The position numbers and the translations under genes are program-made. Positions 7,108 through 13,171 of a stretch of 13,171 bases of DNA are shown in pieces. Under the pieces are notes generated by a model. The model ran no database searches. It saw only the letters and a program-made list of their open reading frames with translations, and was not told the DNA's origin. Source of the stretch: RGIG2206 sp045540915 (GTDB taxonomy: Bacteria > Bacillota > Clostridia > Oscillospirales > Acutalibacteraceae); contig JAZQID010000041.1 of the NCBI GenBank assembly GCA_045540915.1, positions 1-13,171 of the forward strand, in the 5' to 3' direction. How positions within the stretch are numbered: position 1 is the first letter of the stretch; every line of letters begins with the position of its first letter.

Positions 7108-7155
7108 TTGATACTTGATATTCAACAATATCTTGATTTATTTGCTGAATTTGAT
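7108..7155. promoter_or_regulatory. Candidate AraC-regulator operator with repeated TTGAT
   Basis: TTGAT occurs at 7108-7112, 7115-7119, 7133-7137 and 7151-7155; the last three are exactly 18 bases apart. A perfect palindrome GATATT-CAAC-AATATC lies at 7117-7132. The cluster sits between the two divergent genes and overlaps the -35 and -10 of the regulator promoter, so it could serve both autoregulation and activation of the SDR operon. Confidence 0.45.
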
Positions 7156-7160
7156 ATAAT
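7133..7160 (+). promoter_or_regulatory. Predicted promoter of the AraC-family regulator
   Basis: TTGATT (7133-7138) and TATAAT (7155-7160) are 16 bases apart, and TG one base before the -10 gives an extended -10. Transcription would start near 7167, right at the GGTGAT that precedes the start codon, so the leader would be very short. Confidence 0.6.
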
Positions 7161-7177
7161 ATTCTTGGTGATATAAG

Positions 7178-7939
7178 ATGAATAATTTAGATAATATTGT
7201 TATAACTGATATAGAAATCCCTATCGTTGTCCATTCGAAAAAGGGAAGAAAATTTCAAATGACCAACCGTCAAAGTTACGGGTTGTCATTGTGCATTAGT
7301 GGTCAGATTACCTATACGATGAACGGCGAAAACTACATATCCGATCAAAGCAAGGCCGTTTTGTTGCCTAAAGGCGGAACGTACTCTCTGCAAGGCGACA
7401 AAGAAGGGCTTTTCCCGGTTGTAAATTTCAAATGCGAAAATTTTAATTGTAATGAGATCGTAGTTGTACCATTAGAAAATTCACAGGCGTGTATTAAGGA
7501 TTTTGAAACTCTTAAAGATTTGTTTTTGCATGATAAAAATCGCCTTAAGATATACAGCGCTTTTTATGAATTGCTCGATAAAGTGTCTTCTGCAAATTTA
7601 CGAAAACAACATCCTCTTGCTTCCGTAATTGAGTATATAGCCGAAAATATACAAAGCCCTGAACTTTCAAACACCTGCATCGCAAGACAAATCGGCATCA
7701 GCGAAGTGTATTTAAGAAAATTATTTTTAGCTTGTTATAACATTACACCAAAACAATATATTTTGGACATCCGTATCAAAAAAGCAAAGCATATGTTGAT
7801 CAATACACCTTTCACCGTTACTGCGATTTCAGAGGAATGCGGATTTTCAAGTGTTTATCATTTTTGCAGAGCATTTAAAAATAAAACTGGAATGGCCCCC
7901 ACAGAATATGCCAATCTCAATAAAATATATCAAATATAA
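7178..7939 (+). CDS. AraC family transcriptional regulator
   Basis: This 253-residue DNA-binding regulator has an N-terminal cupin-like sensor domain (about 10-100; CISGQITYTMNGENY followed by the turn LLPKGGTY) and a C-terminal AraC domain with two helix-turn-helix units, about 162-183 (NTCIARQIGISEVYLRKLF) and 212-234 (TVTAISEECGFSSVYHFCRA), ending in the family signature FKNKTGMAPTEY. The ATG at 7178-7180 follows GGTGAT with five bases between. It is divergent from the SDR operon with a 150-base shared control region, which makes that operon its most likely target, with a small-molecule inducer bound by the cupin domain. The ligand is unknown. The gene is visibly AT-rich compared with the DNA beyond 7980. 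Confidence 0.93.
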   Translation: MNNLDNIVITDIEIPIVVHSKKGRKFQMTNRQSYGLSLCISGQITYTMNGENYISDQSKAVLLPKGGTYSLQGDKEGLFPVVNFKCENFNCNEIVVVPLENSQACIKDFETLKDLFLHDKNRLKIYSAFYELLDKVSSANLRKQHPLASVIEYIAENIQSPELSNTCIARQIGISEVYLRKLFLACYNITPKQYILDIRIKKAKHMLINTPFTVTAISEECGFSSVYHFCRAFKNKTGMAPTEYANLNKIYQI

Positions 7940-7967
7940 AAGCGAGGTGAATTTCACCTCGCTTTTA
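7937..7967. terminator. Bidirectional terminator between AraC gene and permease
   Basis: A perfect 14-pair stem with arms 7937-7950 and 7954-7967 has a three-base loop and a core of AGCGAGGTGA/TCACCTCGCT. It has A runs on one side and T runs on the other, so it can end transcription from both converging genes. It begins within the regulator stop codon. Confidence 0.85.
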
Positions 7968-7979
7968 ATCTTATATACT

Positions 7980-9098
7980 TCACGCTACGAAGAAGAACTT
8001 TGCGGCGAGGGTCATAATGACCAAAAAGGCGACGTTCATCGCCGTAAAAATGCCGAGATACTTCTTGGTCTGCTCAGGATGGAGCAGGCGGAACTCGTTG
8101 TAGGTTATCAGGCTTGCAAGCGAGGCAATAAGGGTGCCCGTACCGCCGATGTTGACTCCTAACAGCAGAGCGGGGTAGTCGCTTGTAAACCGCGACAGCA
8201 GGATGGCCGACGGCACGTTGCTGATAAATTGGCAACTCAGCACCGACACAAGCAGTGTGTCCCGCTCGAGCAGAGCGGACATCACGCTGTTGACCACATC
8301 CATACGCGCGACGTTGCCCGCAAAAATGAAAAAGAAGAAAAAGGTACCCAGCAGTCCGTAATCGACCATCAGCAACGACTCGCGGTCGACCAAAAGGAGT
8401 ATCGCGGGTATGACTATCAGGCCGATGCCGTAGGGAACTACGCGGAACACTATCAGGATCGACACCAAAAACAGCGCGCAGTAGAGAGCCGTCTTTTTCC
8501 CGTCGAGTCGGTCGGGGAAGTCCTCGGTAATGGCAAATCTGAGGGGTTTGATGGGCAGACAGGCAACCGCAAGCAAGGCAACTGCAAGCAAAAATGCGGG
8601 TAGCATAATGCGGCAAAATTCACCCGTCGGAATGTTGAAAAATGAGTAGATGTAGAGGTTCTGCGGATTGCCGAAGGGGGTGAGCATACCGCCGAGGTTG
8701 GCGGAGATGTTCTGCAGGACGAAGAGGTATGCCATATATTTTTCCTGCTTTATCACCGACAGCGCAAAGTACCCAAGGGGCAAAAATGTGATAAGCGCCA
8801 TATCGTTGGCGATTATCATCGAGCCCAAAAAGGTGATGGTGATGAGCAACAAAAACAGGGAGCGCATATTACCCGCCATTACGACCAAACGTCGCGCAAG
8901 AATAGTGAAAAACTTGATGTTGCGCAGGGCGCAGACCACCGCCAGCGTCAGAAAGAGGCAGGAGAGGGTGCGCCAGTCGACATAGGCAAGATATTGCCTG
9001 TCGGGCGGCACGATACAGGCGGTGATGACCGCCGCCATCGCCGCAATACAGAGCACCGCGTTTTTCTTAATAAACCTTATTGCCTTCACATCCGTCAC
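7980..9098 (-). CDS. SLC13/ArsB-NhaD type anion permease
   Basis: This is an integral membrane transporter of 372 residues with about ten hydrophobic segments. Ion-transporter superfamily landmarks, numbered from the chosen start, are IIANDMALI (95-103), LTPFGNPQN (139-147), SNVPSAILLS (293-302) and GVNIGGTGTLIASLA (314-328), two repeated hairpin-type motifs as in CitM, ArsB, NhaD and SLC13 carriers. The likely cargo is an inorganic or organic anion such as a dicarboxylate; the neighbouring malate/lactate-type dehydrogenase fits that but does not prove it. The frame stays open to 9299, but a consensus promoter at 9129-9157 lies inside it, so translation must start downstream. I chose GTG at 9096-9098 (GGA nine bases upstream); GTG at 9087-9089 is also possible. 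It converges on the AraC gene. Confidence 0.82.
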   Translation of the reverse strand: MTDVKAIRFIKKNAVLCIAAMAAVITACIVPPDRQYLAYVDWRTLSCLFLTLAVVCALRNIKFFTILARRLVVMAGNMRSLFLLLITITFLGSMIIANDMALITFLPLGYFALSVIKQEKYMAYLFVLQNISANLGGMLTPFGNPQNLYIYSFFNIPTGEFCRIMLPAFLLAVALLAVACLPIKPLRFAITEDFPDRLDGKKTALYCALFLVSILIVFRVVPYGIGLIVIPAILLLVDRESLLMVDYGLLGTFFFFFIFAGNVARMDVVNSVMSALLERDTLLVSVLSCQFISNVPSAILLSRFTSDYPALLLGVNIGGTGTLIASLASLITYNEFRLLHPEQTKKYLGIFTAMNVAFLVIMTLAAKFFFVA

Positions 9099-9128
9099 TC
9101 TTTCACATCCATCTTTTGCAACCACGCC

Positions 9129-9157
9129 ATTATAGTATAAAGCCGACCCATTGTCAA
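9129..9157 (-). promoter_or_regulatory. Perfect consensus promoter for the permease
   Basis: On the minus strand, TTGACA (9157-9152), 17 bases and TATAAT (9134-9129) match the housekeeping consensus exactly. The start would be near 9122, about 24 bases before the chosen GTG. It begins only about 34 bases beyond the terminator of the upstream gene, so the permease is a separate transcription unit. Confidence 0.85.
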
Positions 9158-9180
9158 CTGAATAACGGTAATCAATGCAT

Positions 9181-9208
9181 AAGAAAAAGAGGAGTTCAAT
9201 CGAACTCC
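9181..9208 (-). terminator. Intrinsic terminator of the dehydrogenase gene
   Basis: Stem GGAGTTC/GAACTCC (arms 9208-9202 and 9197-9191 on the minus strand, four-base loop) is followed by UCUUUUUCUU (9190-9181). It lies about 20 bases after the dehydrogenase stop codon, a standard hairpin plus U tract. Confidence 0.85.
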
Positions 9209-9228
9209 GCTTTGGTGTCTTATAAGCC

Positions 9229-10350
9229 TTATTTGTAAGAGCTCTGCTTTGCGGTGGAGAAGTCGACGTCGCCGAGGTACTCAACGCTGTCCATTCCAAG
9301 ATAGTCGCAAAGGTCCTTCATCTCGGCACCGGTGTTGATGTTGACGTCAATGCCGTTTGCCATACGGTCAGCGCTGGCGATGATCTCTTTCTCACCGTGG
9401 GTGTAGATGCGCTCGGCACCCTCAGCCTTGGGCGCGTCACGAAGCTCCTGCAGGAAGGTGGAGAAGCGCTCCTTCATAGCCTCTGCATCGCCGAAGACCT
9501 TCGGATCGATGGCCATAAAGCCGTGGCAGGTGCCGCCCTTGCCGTTCTGATGGGTGTGGTTGGAGGTCATGCCGCCCGAGAAAATAGAGGAGAAGATCTC
9601 GCAGAGCATACCGTAGCCGTAACCCTTGTGGCTGCCGAGTAGCTCGGTGTCGCCGCCGAGGGGAACGATACCGCCGCCGTTCTTGGCAACGATGTTCTTG
9701 AGCACGCGGGAAGCGTCGGTGCAGGGCTTGCCGTTCTCGTCAAGAGCCCAGCCGTCAGGCAGGGGCTTGGAGAGCTTGTTGTAGATCTCGAGCTTGCCTC
9801 TGGTAACAACGGTGGTAGAGGAGTCGAAGAAGAAGGGATAGGGCTCAGCAGGCATCGAGATAGCGATGGGGTTGGAGCCGAGCATAGCAAGACGCGAATA
9901 TGTAGGAACCATAATAGCTTCGGAGTTGGTCATAGCGAAACCGATGAGACCTGCATCGCAAGCCATCTTTGCATAGTAGCCTGCAATACCGAAGTGGTTG
10001 GAATTCTTAACGCTGACGATAGCCATACCGGTCTTCTTAGCCTTCTCGATAGCAAGCTTCATAGCCTCGATGGAGATAAGCTGACCCATACCGTCGTGAC
10101 CGTCGATAACGGCGGAAACGGGGGTCTCAAAAACGACCTCGGGCTTTGCATCGACGTGAATGAGGCCCTTCTCAATTCCCTTGTGGTAACGGACAAGGCG
10201 CTGCATTCCGTGGGATTCAATACCGTAAACGTCGGAAAGAAGAAGGACGTCGGTGATGCTTTCAGACTCTTCGGCGGTGAAACCGAACTTGCAGAAAGCG
10301 TCACAGCAGAACCTCTTCAGCTGGTCATAAGAATATCTGATGTAGCTCAT
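9229..10350 (-). CDS. Malate/L-lactate dehydrogenase family (Ldh family) oxidoreductase
   Basis: This 373-residue cytoplasmic NAD(P)-dependent 2-hydroxyacid dehydrogenase belongs to the family that includes YlbC/ComC-type malate or sulfolactate dehydrogenases, ureidoglycolate dehydrogenase and diketogulonate reductase. It is structurally unlike classical MDH/LDH and lacks the GxGxxG Rossmann loop. Landmarks: SDVYGIESHGMQRL (39-52), VKNSNHFGIAGYYA (114-127), TNSEA (141-145), LGSNPIAISMPA (157-168), FFFDSST (173-179) and SHKGYGYGML in the C-terminal half. The ATG at 10348-10350 has GGAGG eight bases upstream; an in-frame TTG at 10363-10365 lies just before that site and cannot use it. It has its own promoter and terminator. 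Substrate is uncertain: malate or another 2-hydroxy or 2-oxo acid. Divergent from luxS. Confidence 0.9.
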   Translation of the reverse strand: MSYIRYSYDQLKRFCCDAFCKFGFTAEESESITDVLLLSDVYGIESHGMQRLVRYHKGIEKGLIHVDAKPEVVFETPVSAVIDGHDGMGQLISIEAMKLAIEKAKKTGMAIVSVKNSNHFGIAGYYAKMACDAGLIGFAMTNSEAIMVPTYSRLAMLGSNPIAISMPAEPYPFFFDSSTTVVTRGKLEIYNKLSKPLPDGWALDENGKPCTDASRVLKNIVAKNGGGIVPLGGDTELLGSHKGYGYGMLCEIFSSIFSGGMTSNHTHQNGKGGTCHGFMAIDPKVFGDAEAMKERFSTFLQELRDAPKAEGAERIYTHGEKEIIASADRMANGIDVNINTGAEMKDLCDYLGMDSVEYLGDVDFSTAKQSSYK

Positions 10351-10385
10351 TTCAATTTCCTCCAAAATAAAAAATTAACAATGTC

Positions 10386-10414
10386 ATTTTACCTCTAATC
10401 TCAGGAAAAATCAA
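10386..10414 (-). promoter_or_regulatory. Predicted promoter of the Ldh-family dehydrogenase
   Basis: On the minus strand, TTGATT (10414-10409) and TAAAAT (10391-10386) are 17 bases apart. The start would be near 10379, giving a leader of about 29 bases that contains the GGAGG site. Confidence 0.7.
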
Positions 10415-10458
10415 CACATATTAGCATATTTTTTATATTTGTTTTCCCTTTGTGTTGA
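10411..10458. repeat. Inverted repeat TCAACACA/TGTGTTGA overlapping both -35 boxes
   Basis: TCAACACA at 10411-10418 and TGTGTTGA at 10451-10458 are exact reverse complements, 40 bases apart. Each overlaps the -35 element of one of the two divergent promoters, so both promoters read TGTGTTGA into the -35. This could be a shared operator or simply two similar promoters. Confidence 0.5.
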
Positions 10459-10483
10459 CAATTCGCCTGCTTCAACGCATAAT
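10455..10483 (+). promoter_or_regulatory. Predicted promoter of luxS
   Basis: TTGACA (10455-10460) and CATAAT (10478-10483) are 17 bases apart. Transcription would start near 10490, with a leader of about 27 bases carrying AGGGAG before the ATG. Confidence 0.78.
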
Positions 10484-10516
10484 TATACTTAACTTATCGG
10501 TTAGGGAGAAATCACG

Positions 10517-10978
10517 ATGGATAAAATCACAAGCTTTACTATTGACCACCTTAATTTGCAGTCGGGATTGTACGTGTCGCGCCGTGACCGAAAGGGCGAC
10601 TGCACCGTCACTACCTTTGATCTGAGAATTACCGCACCAAACAGGGAGCCGGTCATCGATATGCCCGCTCTGCATACCATCGAGCACCTCGGCGCCACCT
10701 TTTTGCGCAACTGCGAGATAAAGGATGACGTCGTCTACTTCGGCCCGATGGGCTGCCGCACAGGTTGCTACCTTGTTATGTTCGGTGAACTTAGTTCGGA
10801 AGATGTATATGAATGGGTGATAAAGCTGTGCGATTTCATATTGTCCTTCGAGGGCGAGATCCCAGGTGCCAAGCCTGAGGAATGCGGAAACTACTCCGAG
10901 CAAAATCTCAGCATGGCAAAGTATTACACAGCCAAATATAAAAAGGAACTGACCGAAAATAAGCGGTTTGAATATTAA
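10517..10978 (+). CDS. luxS: S-ribosylhomocysteine lyase LuxS
   Basis: This iron/zinc enzyme of the activated methyl cycle cleaves S-ribosylhomocysteine to homocysteine and DPD, the precursor of autoinducer-2. The 153-residue length is typical. The metal site is complete: HTIEH (H53 and H57, with catalytic Glu56) and C123 in EECGNY. The catalytic Cys is C80 in FGPMGCRTGCY. The N-terminal FTIDHLNLQSGLYVSRRD carries the family start pattern. The ATG at 10517-10519 has AGGGAG eight bases upstream. It stands alone between its own promoter and a strong terminator, with no Pfs/MTAN or methionine-cycle gene beside it in this window. It is divergent from the Ldh-family gene and shares a TGTGTTGA motif with it. 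Confidence 0.98.
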   Translation: MDKITSFTIDHLNLQSGLYVSRRDRKGDCTVTTFDLRITAPNREPVIDMPALHTIEHLGATFLRNCEIKDDVVYFGPMGCRTGCYLVMFGELSSEDVYEWVIKLCDFILSFEGEIPGAKPEECGNYSEQNLSMAKYYTAKYKKELTENKRFEY

Positions 10979-10979
10979 G

Positions 10980-11016
10980 AAAAACTCCAATCTCCCAAAA
11001 AGAGATTGGAGTTTTT
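10980..11016. terminator. Bidirectional terminator between luxS and the amidohydrolase
   Basis: A perfect 15-pair stem has arms 10980-10994 (AAAAACTCCAATCTC) and 11002-11016 with a seven-base loop. T runs on the right and A runs on the left give a U tract in both directions. It starts just after the luxS stop and ends just before the amidohydrolase stop, so it serves both converging genes. Confidence 0.92.
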
Positions 11017-11018
11017 AT

Positions 11019-11834
11019 TTAGTCAATACCCTCGATCCCGAACACCTTTATGGCGTTGTCGGAGAGTATTAGGCGATACTCCTTGGGCGAAAAGCCAAAC
11101 TCAAAGAGGGTGTCGAGCTCGCTTTTTGCCTGCCACATTGGGTAATCGGTGCCGAAAAGCACCCTGTCGGCGCCGTAGGCCTGAATGATAGCCTTGGCCT
11201 GATGCTTATCCATAAGCCCAAAGCTCGACGAGCAGTCGACGTAGAAATTGTCGATGCCTGTAAGCCGCCTTACCGCCTCATCCCAGACCGAATAACCTCC
11301 GAGATGGGCACCGATGACAGTCATCTCGGGGAAGGCTTTAAGCACAGGCAGGAGCTGGTCGGGGTTGGAATAATCGTACCTGCTGTCGCCCGTATGCAAC
11401 AAAAGGGGCAACCCATTCTCACAGCAAAGCTCGTAGATGGGATAGCACTTTTTATCGTTAAGGCTGAACCGCTGAATGTCGGGGTGAAGTTTTACACCCT
11501 TAAGTCCGAGGGCAAGGATGTTCTCGACGTCCTCCCTCAAGCATTCGCTGTCGGGGTGGAGGGTGCCCAGTCCTGTAAATCTGCCATCGCTTGCGGCCAC
11601 CTCGCCTGCGATAAAGGAGTTGATGCTCGCTACCTGCATCGGCGTTGTGGCAACTGATTGCACGACGAAATGGTCAACGCCGTTGGCCGCCTCCTGCTCA
11701 AGCAGGTCATCGGCTGTGCCAAGACAGCAGGAAACTATGTCGTAGAACTTGTCGGTGGCAGCAACTGCGCGTGCGGCTATCTTTTGGGGATAGATATGGC
11801 AGTGGGAGTTGATTATAAAATAGGAATTTCTCAT
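11019..11834 (-). CDS. Amidohydrolase family metal-dependent hydrolase/decarboxylase
   Basis: This 271-residue TIM-barrel enzyme belongs to the amidohydrolase_2 group. Metal and active-site residues are visible in order: H11 and H13 (NSHCHIYP), H117 (GVKLHPD), H147 (LLLHTGD), H177 (IGAHLGGY) and D230 (LFGTDYPMW). Family members hydrolyse lactones or amides, or decarboxylate aromatic acids non-oxidatively; which applies here is unknown. There is no signal peptide. The ATG at 11832-11834 overlaps the stop of the upstream acyl-CoA ligase by one base (TAATG) and I see no good ribosome binding site of its own, so it is probably translated by coupling from the ligase mRNA. The pair may act on one substrate: activation by the ligase plus hydrolysis or decarboxylation. 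Confidence 0.85.
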   Translation of the reverse strand: MRNSYFIINSHCHIYPQKIAARAVAATDKFYDIVSCCLGTADDLLEQEAANGVDHFVVQSVATTPMQVASINSFIAGEVAASDGRFTGLGTLHPDSECLREDVENILALGLKGVKLHPDIQRFSLNDKKCYPIYELCCENGLPLLLHTGDSRYDYSNPDQLLPVLKAFPEMTVIGAHLGGYSVWDEAVRRLTGIDNFYVDCSSSFGLMDKHQAKAIIQAYGADRVLFGTDYPMWQAKSELDTLFEFGFSPKEYRLILSDNAIKVFGIEGID

Positions 11835-13171
11835 TACGCGGTGACTATACTGCTTGCCTTTTGAAGCCCGAGCTTCTCGACAGCATCCTTTCGCATTTGG
11901 TATTTGAGTATCTTGCCGGCGGCATTCATCGGGAAGCTGTCGACGAAATCGATGTAACGCGGGACCTTGTGACGCGCCATATTTGCGGCAATGTAGGAAC
12001 GCATCTCATCTTCGGTCATACTTTCGCCGTCCTTGAGAATGATGCAGGCCATGATCTCCTCGCCGTACTGCTCATCGGGAACGCCGATGACCTGAACGTC
12101 ACTTACCTTCGGGTGAGTGTAAATAAACTCCTCGATCTCCTTGGGATAGATGTTTTCTCCGCCGCGAATTATCATATCCTTAAGTCTGCCGGTTATGCGG
12201 AAGTTGCCGTCTTTTGTGCGGCAGGCGAGGTCGCCCGTATGGAGCCAGCCGTCCTTGTCGATGGCGGCGGCGGAAGCCTCGGGCATCTTGTAGGAGCCTT
12301 TCATAAGGTTGTAACCGCGTGCAACAAACTCACCCGTTACCTCGTCGGGACATTCCTCGTTGGTCTCGGGGTCAACTATCTTGCACTCTATTTCAGGCAG
12401 TGCGCGTCCGACGGTGCCAACGCGCACTTCGATGGGGTCGTCGGTCGAACTCATCGTGCAACCGGGCGAGGCCTCGGTCTGTCCGTAGACGATGGTGATC
12501 TCGCGCATATTCATCTTCTCGACAACGTCGCGCATCGCGGATATGGGGCAGGGACTGCCCGCCATAATTCCCGTGCGCATATAGGAAAAGTCGGTCTTTT
12601 CAAAGTCAGGATGCTCAAGCAGAGCAATGAACATTGTGGGAACGCCGTGAAAGGCGGTGATATGCTCGTTGTTGATGCAGGCGAGTGCAGGCTTGGGTGA
12701 GAAGTAGGGCAGGGGAAGGAGAGTGCCGCCGTGGGTCATTGTGGCGGTCATCGCCAATACCATTCCAAAACAATGGAACATCGGCACCTGAATCATCATA
12801 CGGTCGGCGGTGGAAAGGTCCATACGGTCTCCGATGCACTTGCCGTTGTTGACGATGTTGTAGTGGGTCAGCATAACACCCTTGGGGAAGCCGGTAGTGC
12901 CCGAGGTGTACTGCATATTGCAGACGTCGTCCTTGTCGACGGCGGCCGCCATACGATATACCTCTTCAACGGGAACCTGCGAAGCGAACTCAAGCGCCTC
13001 GTTCCACTCAAGACATCCCTTCTGCTTAAAGCCAACTGTGATGACGTTACGCAGGAACGGCATACGACGCGCGTGAAGTGGTTGTCCCGCCTTCATCGTT
13101 TCGAGTTCGGGACAAAGCTGCGCCACGATCTTACCGTAGTGGTTATCTTTGGCGCCCTCGGTCATGATGAG
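11834..13171 (-). CDS. AMP-forming acyl-CoA synthetase (AMP-binding enzyme), N-terminus cut by window edge
   Basis: This ANL-superfamily ligase activates a carboxylic acid with ATP and joins it to CoA. About 445 residues are visible and the frame stays open to the last base, so roughly the first hundred residues of a ~550-residue enzyme are missing. Motifs in order: ATP loop YTSGTTGFPKG, FHCFGMVLAM, YGQTEASPG, GWLHTGDLA, the hinge GRLKDMIIRGGENIYPKEIE, and the C-terminal catalytic Lys in NAAGKILKYQMRK. The general pattern is FadD/medium-chain-like; the acyl group cannot be told from the sequence. The internal Met at 13163-13165 is not a credible start, since the domain needs upstream sequence. 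It is followed directly by the coupled amidohydrolase. Confidence 0.93.
   Translation of the reverse strand, partial: LIMTEGAKDNHYGKIVAQLCPELETMKAGQPLHARRMPFLRNVITVGFKQKGCLEWNEALEFASQVPVEEVYRMAAAVDKDDVCNMQYTSGTTGFPKGVMLTHYNIVNNGKCIGDRMDLSTADRMMIQVPMFHCFGMVLAMTATMTHGGTLLPLPYFSPKPALACINNEHITAFHGVPTMFIALLEHPDFEKTDFSYMRTGIMAGSPCPISAMRDVVEKMNMREITIVYGQTEASPGCTMSSTDDPIEVRVGTVGRALPEIECKIVDPETNEECPDEVTGEFVARGYNLMKGSYKMPEASAAAIDKDGWLHTGDLACRTKDGNFRITGRLKDMIIRGGENIYPKEIEEFIYTHPKVSDVQVIGVPDEQYGEEIMACIILKDGESMTEDEMRSYIAANMARHKVPRYIDFVDSFPMNAAGKILKYQMRKDAVEKLGLQKASSIVTA

Noticed and set aside
9264..9299. Start of the permease at 9299, making a 439-residue protein
   Set aside because: The extra N-terminus overlaps the dehydrogenase gene, a terminator and a consensus promoter, and is not hydrophobic or conserved-looking.
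4829..10978. A quorum-sensing/quenching system built from the lactonase-like gene and luxS
   Set aside because: They lie in separate transcripts on opposite strands with unrelated genes between; LuxS makes AI-2, not an N-acyl-homoserine lactone, so the lactonase would not act on its product.
10472..10990. Minus-strand open frame of 172 codons across luxS
   Set aside because: LuxS on the plus strand has every catalytic residue, a promoter and a ribosome binding site; the antisense frame has none of these and covers its terminator.
11861..12700. Long plus-strand open frame (279 codons) across the acyl-CoA ligase gene
   Set aside because: It is antisense to a gene with complete ANL motifs, has no recognisable domain, and arises from the high-GC codon bias of the real gene.
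1..13171. CRISPR array, tRNA/rRNA genes, insertion sequence or phage genes
   Set aside because: No regularly spaced repeats, no cloverleaf or rRNA-like stretch, and no transposase, integrase or phage protein was seen on either strand.

Overview
The window looks like chromosomal DNA of a low-to-mid GC Firmicute, most likely a gut-type member of the Clostridia. The grounds are near-consensus TTGACA/TATAAT promoters, strong AGGAGG-type ribosome binding sites, U-tailed hairpin terminators, a V-type ATPase and LuxS. I cannot name the species. Every feature was read from the sequence itself; no database search was possible.

Left block (1-3389, minus strand): the start of a V/A-type ATPase operon in the order E, DUF2764-like protein, A, B. 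Subunit B runs off the left edge. The genes are 2-5 bases apart or overlap. A good promoter (3361-3389) precedes subunit E, and a terminator-like hairpin lies between promoter and gene. The order E-DUF2764-A-B resembles the operons I know from Chlamydia, spirochaetes and Bacteroidetes; the classical Enterococcus/Clostridium layout carries C and F subunits between E and A.

Intergenic block (3246-3846): about 600 bases with no convincing gene. It holds the ATPase promoter, several hairpins, a diverged direct repeat and a hairpin that probably terminates the next operon.

Central block (3847-7939): the most interesting part. Four tightly packed minus-strand genes encode, in transcription order, a short-chain dehydrogenase, a type I 3-dehydroquinate dehydratase-like Schiff-base enzyme, an N-acyl-homoserine-lactonase-like metallo-beta-lactamase fold hydrolase, and a zinc-independent quinone oxidoreductase (PIG3 type). 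An AraC-family regulator is transcribed divergently. Together they look like an inducible catabolic operon for a cyclic polyol, lactone or similar compound, with possible steps of oxidation, lactone opening, dehydration and enone reduction. The dehydratase-like enzyme keeps the catalytic Lys and His but has lost residues that normally bind dehydroquinate, so its substrate is probably different. The AraC end of this block is visibly more AT-rich than the DNA to its right.

Right block (7980-13171): an SLC13/ArsB-type anion permease and a malate/L-lactate dehydrogenase family enzyme (minus strand), each with its own promoter; luxS (plus strand), divergent from the dehydrogenase; then an amidohydrolase translationally coupled to an AMP-forming acyl-CoA ligase (minus strand), the latter running off the right edge. 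Strong hairpin terminators separate the units at 7937-7967, 9191-9208 and 10980-11016.
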